Positions 58,329-64,000 of a stretch of 64,000 nt of DNA are shown in pieces. Position numbers and translations under genes: made by a program. The notes beneath the pieces are model-generated. The model ran no database searches. It was not told the origin of the DNA and saw only the letters and a list, made by a program, of their open reading frames with translations. Every line of letters begins with the position of its first letter. Positions within the stretch are counted from its first letter, which is position 1. The stretch is taken from contig ML769415.1 in the NCBI GenBank assembly GCA_009733575.1, positions 62,001 to 126,000 on the forward strand, given 5' to 3'. Origin of the DNA: Gymnopus androsaceus JB14. Its lineage: Eukaryota > Basidiomycota > Agaricomycetes > Agaricales > Omphalotaceae.

Positions 58329-61300
58329 ATGCCTCTGGTCCGCATAGAAGTCTGCGACTTCAAATCTTACAGGTAAGACTTGATTTAATTATCTTTTGAG
58401 TATTGAATATCATTAGTTATTCAGAGGACACCAAACCATCGGTCCATTCAAGAACTTTACCTCAGTTATTGGACCAAATGGCGCTGGAAAGTCCAATCTT
58501 CATGGATGCGATATCATTCGTGCTCGGAGTCAAAAGTGCTCAATTGCGTAGCTCTCAGTTGAAAGATCTCGTTTATCGAGGAAGAAGACTAGCAAGGGAA
58601 AATCCAGATGGGTCTATGGCTGTGGATGAAGAAGACGAGGAGGAGGAGGACGAAGGAGAAGGAACCGCGAAAAAAGCCTGGGTTTCAGCGGTCTATGTGG
58701 ATGTCGATAATAAGGAATGGACTTTTCAGAGAACGTAAGTGGCTAGTCTTGGTGAATCTGTTGTTGCTCTCATAATTCTTGCAGAATTTCTACTACTGGA
58801 GCATCGGAATACAAGCTGAATAACCGCGTTGTCACCTATTCAGCTTATAACGCTGCGCTCGTGTCCCACAACATTCTCGTGAAAGCCAAAAACTCTCTTG
58901 TGTTCCAAGGTGATGTGGAAGCAGTGGCGTCGCAATCCCCACGAGAGTTGTCCAAGTTGATCGAGCAAATCAGCGGGAGTTTGGAGCTGGCGGCAGAATA
59001 CGAAAAGGCCAAGGAGGAGCAGGACAAAGCTACAGAAAACGCGACGTTCAACTTTTCCAAACGACGTGGAATTGCAGGGAGAAATCAAGCAGTACAAAGG
59101 AGCAGAAAGGAGAGGCGGAAAGGTTCGAGGCAATGGAGCAGGAGCGAGTATGTTCATTTGTTACTGCGTTCAACAGATTATTGATATCACTATCAGGACG
59201 CGCTCATTCTGCATCGCATACTGTTTAAGCTTTTTCACATAGAGGAATCAATCGAACGCAACGCACACGAGATACGAGTGAAGAACAAGGATCTAACAAG
59301 GCAGCGCGAAGAACAGCGCGTGCACGACGAAGCTTTGGATGCAGCCAGAGCTGACCAGGCCAAGGCTCGCACTGGAGTCATGCAGATGGAGAAGAAAATT
59401 AAAAAAGGAGAAAAGGCCTTGGACGCCAAGGTATGCTTTCATCTCCGCATTCGAAGAATTTACTAACGATTCCAATCCATGTAGAGACCCGATCTCGTCT
59501 CCGTTGAAGCGCAAATGACACACTCTACCCGGAAAGTGAACAATGCCACAAAGACGCAGCAAGAGGTAGCCAAGACGCAGAGTGAATTGGAGGACAGAGT
59601 GAACAACTTACAAGCTGAATTGGCCAAGGTGAAAAGGGATGCAGATAAAGCTCAAGGTTTGTATATCGAACAAACCTCAATACTTTTCTAATTTTGACGG
59701 TTCATGCAGAAGCCCAGCGCAAAATGTCTCAGAACAATTTGGCGCTCAGTGAAGAGAGTTTGGAAGAATATCGTAAGCCTGTATGTTTTCCCTTGTTTCG
59801 TTTCAGGTGAACTGATACAACTGCTTATTATAGCAAAACCTCGGCTAACCTTCTTGCTATCGAAGAACGGCAAAAGCTGGAAAAGTTGTTGCGCGAAGAA
59901 AAATCCGGCGGGCGATCTTTAAACGCGCTCAAGGAGAAACAGCAGGGGCTAGAAGAGAAGCGCGACTCTCGCAGTGAGGATCTTACAGCTCAAAACGCAA
60001 AGAAAGTCGAGCTTGAGAAGAAGCTCGCCGAATTACAGACCGAGTTGGCTACTAAAAAGCAGGAACTGGAAAATCAACAATCTGAACGTACCAAGATTTC
60101 GTGAGTGTTTTTTTGGCAGTGTTTCTGCCTACGGTACTGATTGGTTTTCAACAGACAATTGGAAGCACAAGCGAATGAAAAGCTTCAGAGTGTGTATCAG
60201 CAACTGTTACAGGCCGGCGTTGATAGGAATGAGTCGGAAAGAGAGCGAAAGCTCAAGGAGACTCTGACCAGTCTTCAAAGGATCTTCCCTGGTACGTTGT
60301 TGAGTAACACCACACCGTAGTCTTCACCACATATATCAATGTTGTCAGGTGTACGAGGGAGAGTCATCGACCTTTGCAAGCCTTCGCAGCGAAAGTACGA
60401 AACCGCAGTCTCAGTGGTGTTAGGAAGAAACATTGACGCTGTGGTTGTCGATGAAGAGAAAACGGCGATTGACTGTATCGAGGTAAGACTCTTCCCCGAG
60501 TCTGAGATCCCCACTGACGTTTCTCTCCTCCTGCATAGTACATGCGAAATCAGCGCGCTGGTCAAGCGACGTTCCTACCACTGGACACGATACAGGTCAA
60601 GTCCGTCAACGACAAGTTTAGATCATTCGCAAAGGGTGCTCGACTGGCGGTGGACGTTATCCAGTACGAGCCAGCAGTCGAACGCGCTATGCATCACGCG
60701 TGTAGCAATGCGCTGGTGTGTGATACGATGGATGTGGCCAAATACGTGTGCTATGAAAAGGGCCAGGAAGTCAAAGGTATGTAACCTAGTGAATTCAATT
60801 AGCCGAGCTTGCTGAGTTGGGTCATGTAGCGGTAACCTTGGACGGAACTATTATTCACAAGAGCGGTCTCATTACCGGTGGACGTAGTACCCACGGCAGT
60901 GAGAAAAAGTGGGATGAGAAAGATGTGCAGGGATTGCAGAAATCGAGAGATTCGCTCCTGACTAAACTGCGGGATCTCAGCAAACAAAAGCCGAGGGGGA
61001 AGACGGACGAGAATTTGATCGCTGAAATCTCTCAGCTCGAGTCCAATATCACCATCGTTCGGGATGAACTGGTTAGTCGTATTCTTTTGCATTCTCTACA
61101 TTTATTTACTGTCTGTTCTCAGAATGCTTGCAAAACACGGCTTACCGGTCTCAAGGATGAGCTGAAACATTTAGAACGGGAGATACAGAAGAACGGGCCT
61201 GAGCTGAAGAAGGTAAGCTGTCTAATCGAATCCCTTCTCGTTCATACTATGCTTATTTTTCTATTATTTGCAGGCGCAAAAAGACCACGACAAACTCGAA

Positions 61301-63224
61301 CGCGAGATTGCTGCTCTCTCAGATGCCGTCAACTCTGCGGAAGATGGTGTATTCGCTGATTTCTGCCAAACGATCGGGGTCTCCAATATCCGTGAATTCG
61401 AGGAAAGACAGCTCAAATTGGCTCAAGAAGAAAGCGAGGCTCGATTGAGATACGATAATCAGATTGCTCGGTTAACTCACCAGTGCGTCACAGAAGAGAT
61501 CTCCCGCTATTTGATAACTAAATTCAAGATATTGTTTATAGGTCAGAATACGAGGGCGAAGCTCTTCGAAACAGTCGAGAGCGTCTTTCCCATCTCGAAG
61601 GCTTGGTCGAAACGGAAGAAGTCACTCTTGCAAGTCTACGAGAACGCAAACAGACTGTCGAACAAGAGTTGGCTGATTTGGAGGAGGGAATCTCTGCGCA
61701 CAAGGAGGAGCTGGGAGAGTTGCAGGAGGTATTGGATGAGAAGACCAAAGTTGTTGAACAGGCCAAGCGTACAGCTTCGAAATCCTCTAAGGGACTAGAT
61801 CAAGCTTTGAAGGAGATTAGCACTAGGGTGAGCACGTTCTGACAAGATAAAGCTCTTTTTTGCTAACTTGCCGATGGATGCACCTCAGAACGACGAGATT
61901 GAGAAACTGGCCATGGAACGTTCAGCGACGTACAGGAAGTGTCGACTAGAAGAGATCAAGCTTCCTCTTCTCGAAGGCAACTTGAGGAACGTTCCTATGG
62001 AAGAGGTAAATAATAAAGCGATTTAAAGTACCAGATGATTCTAACGAATTTGTGCAGAATCTACGAGACGAAGTTGCTATGGACGTCGACGGCGATGATG
62101 AAGACGGTACTCAACGGCCGAAAGCTGTACAGGATTATGGAATCGAGGTCGATTTCGAGGACGTCGGCGACGATGAGCGCGAGGTTTGTTGTTCGTCTTT
62201 TTCCCCCTAGGACTGCCGCTAAAATTCTCTTAGGACGGATCTCCAGAAGCGCTTGCCGAGCTTGATGCTCAAATAACCAAACTGAATGCTGAAATCGAAC
62301 GTATTGCTCCGAATATGAAGGCCATGGAAAGGTTAGAGTCGAGCCTTCTCTCTCAGTATTGTTCAACTGGCATCTAAAATGTATTTCAAAGATTGGATGA
62401 CGTTGAGCAGAAGCTGGCTGACACTGAAGCGGAAACCGAAAAGGCTCGTAAAGATTCGAAAACTGCTCGTGAAAAATTCCAAGATGTACAGAAGCGACGG
62501 TACGTCGGTCGATTTCTTTGTACACATTCGCTGTATGTTCAAACTGACGCTTTGAATTTCAGAACGCAGATGTTCATGAACGCCTACAACCATATTTCCG
62601 ATCACATTGATCAAGTGTACAAGGATTTAACCAAAGGGAAATCTGCACCTATGGGAGGAGTGGCGTATCTGAGTTTGGATGATTCCGAGGTATAGATGCC
62701 TCTGTCCTTGTCCTTTAGTATAGTTGACGATACTTTTCAGGAACCCTACAACGGTGGTATTAAATACCATGCCATGCCTCCGATGAAGCGCTTCCGTGAT
62801 ATGGAACAGCTATCCGGAGGAGAGAAGACCGTGGCTGCTCTAGCACTGTTGTTTGCAATCCATAGGTTTGTTTTACCAATTCGTCTCCGTTTCTATTTCT
62901 ATAATTCAATCTATCTCTAGCTATCAACCCGCCCCATTCTTCGTCCTGGACGAAGTAGATGCTGCGCTGGACAACACCAACGTGGCCAAGGTGGCTAATT
63001 ACATCAAAAGCCAAGCGTCTAGTTCGTTCCAGTTTGTAGTGATCAGTTTGAAAGGATCGTTGTATGAACGTGGCGACTCGCTAGTGGGGATATACCGTGA
63101 TCAAGAAGTCAACAGTTCGAGGACTCTAACGCTTGATGTTCGTATTCGTTCATCCTCTTCACCGTTCTTCCCAGGTGCTGATATTTCTTTTTTTTTCTAG
63201 CTCACGCAATACGATGATGAATGA
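58329..63224 (+). CDS. SMC1: Cohesin subunit SMC1
   Basis: ATPase arm of the cohesin ring that holds sister chromatids. The start at 58329 reads [14 protein letters not shown], then exon 2 has Walker [10 protein letters not shown] with [18 protein letters not shown]. Long coiled coils fill 58900-60280 and 60900-62600. The hinge lies at about 60340-60900 ([28 protein letters not shown]). The C-terminal head has the signature [15 protein letters not shown] and Walker [16 protein letters not shown]. The last exon reads LTQYDDE, stop 63222-63224. More than fifteen introns. Three places carry one extra base each: GGG at 59077-59079, GG at 59099-59100 and CC at 59778-59779. Removing them restores conserved wording (GEIKQYKEQK, YRKLK). 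Since SMC1 is essential, sequence errors are likelier than a pseudogene. Confidence 0.92.
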
Positions 63225-63458
63225 TGATATGAACCAGGACTTGTTCTTTATGCTTTGCCGATTTGTTGTACCTGTAACACTATCAGTTATCATTATTTTA
63301 CTTACTCGTGTATTTCAATTCTCTGGATCAACTGTGGTCTCGACGTCTGGTCGGTTTTTCTCCAGTACCCTTCCCCGTGGTAAGTATTAAGATGCAGCAT
63401 ACGTCGAAGATTAAGCGCTGGTGCGGGCCCGAACTGGCTTAACTTCTTCGTTTCCTTC

Positions 63459-64000
63459 ATGTTCCGACCTCTTTCGCGTTCTATTCCTTCCTTGCGCTGT
63501 CATCCATGTATAACGCGGCTACCTTTACTCCAGCCAACGAATGTTGGACGATTTGCGCATATTTCACGTTTTCATAGCACCCCAACGAGCTATTACTCAC
63601 AATCTCTTCTTTCGCGTCTGGCACGTCGTGCATGGTATAAAAATGATGGGTTTACCCCGCGCTCCAAGAAAAAGGGCATGCTCCTTTTCACCGGAGTATC
63701 GCTGATGATATTGCTATCATACTCTGCTCTTTCTCTGCTATGGGATGTGGAAGACCTCGTACTCCTCCTGGCGGCATTTATTCAGTTACAGCAAATCGAT
63801 GCATATACCTATGAAGATTCTAATCCAGATTCTAAACGAAATTGGGAAGATTGGGGAGAAAGTGCGATGTATTTCAAAAGCATATGCAAACCTGTACTGG
63901 TAAGTGTAGATTTCTCTCTCGTGCTTCTGGACTTGACCTTTTGGCAAAATATAGGTAACTCTTACCTGGGCAGAACCACGGCATGTTGACAGATTCTTCG
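63459..64000 (+). CDS. Probable mitochondrial membrane protein, 5' part (cut by window end)
   Basis: The start at 63459 opens MFRPLSRSIPSLRCHPCITR, rich in Arg and Ser without acids, as in mitochondrial presequences. A strong membrane helix follows near residue 80 (MLLFTGVSLMILLSYSALSL), then DVEDLVLLLAAFIQLQQIDA. The frame runs to an intron with donor GTAAGT at 63900 and acceptor near 63955; the next exon reads VTLTWAEPRHVDRFF to the end of the window. No family recognised from this part. Confidence 0.55.

Noticed and set aside
1..64000. CRISPR arrays, phage or bacterial operons
   Set aside because: No regularly spaced repeats and no bacterial-type gene runs; every assigned gene has fungal introns or fungal families.

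Overview
This is nuclear DNA of a filamentous basidiomycete, most likely an Agaricomycete. The genes are dense, lie on both strands, and are cut by many short GT-AG introns of roughly 45-70 nt. Several proteins have a basidiomycete look: tandem WSC domains, F-box/LRR-like proteins, paralogous GH28 enzymes, and a cohesin SMC1 with many introns. There are no bacterial operons and no CRISPR array. A species cannot be named from the window.

Region 1 (1-9.8 kb) is a family of endo-polygalacturonase (GH28) genes on the minus strand: two complete genes (4922-6848 and 7856-9770) and three broken copies. A 1.6-kb stretch occurs twice as a near-perfect direct repeat (504-2107 and 3728-5332). Between the copies lies about 1.6 kb of mitochondrial-type DNA, AT-rich with GC clusters, carrying two recognisable tRNA genes (His-GUG with its encoded G-1, and Gly-UCC). 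I read this as a nuclear insertion of mtDNA (NUMT) at the joint of a recent tandem duplication. A 90-bp TA-flanked palindromic element, MITE-like, sits in each copy.

Region 2 (11-23 kb) holds a coiled-coil protein with a C-terminal Zn2Cys6 cluster, a TenA/THI-4-like gene, a xylose-reductase-type aldo/keto reductase and an MFS sugar transporter. The last two, near the pectinases, suggest uptake and reduction of plant-wall sugars. At 21.9-22.6 kb is a decayed, internally deleted copy of the Zn2Cys6-TenA segment.

Region 3 (22.6-33.3 kb) has mitoribosomal protein mL59, an NmrA-like reductase and a detached copy of its 3' end, an MDR-type oxidoreductase, a NAT8-like membrane acetyltransferase and three unrecognised conserved-looking genes.

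Region 4 (33.5-46.2 kb) has an RRM protein with an MLLE-like C-terminal part, a WSC-domain gene, a protein-kinase relic, an S9C prolyl-oligopeptidase-family peptidase and a membrane-anchored protein of unknown role. A gap of about 3.2 kb without a gene I can support follows.

Region 5 (49.4-64 kb) holds housekeeping and regulatory genes: an Rlm1/MEF2-type MADS-box factor, RAD52, a peroxisomal MaoC-type hydratase ending in SKL, an F-box-like gene, SMC1, and the start of a probable mitochondrial membrane protein cut by the window end.

A theme across the window is reading frames broken by a single extra base. At least eight conserved genes show net +1 shifts, often in short homopolymers, including three in SMC1 and one in RAD52. 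Essential genes should not be broken this way, so insertion-type consensus errors are the likeliest explanation, and 'pseudogene' calls here should be made with care.
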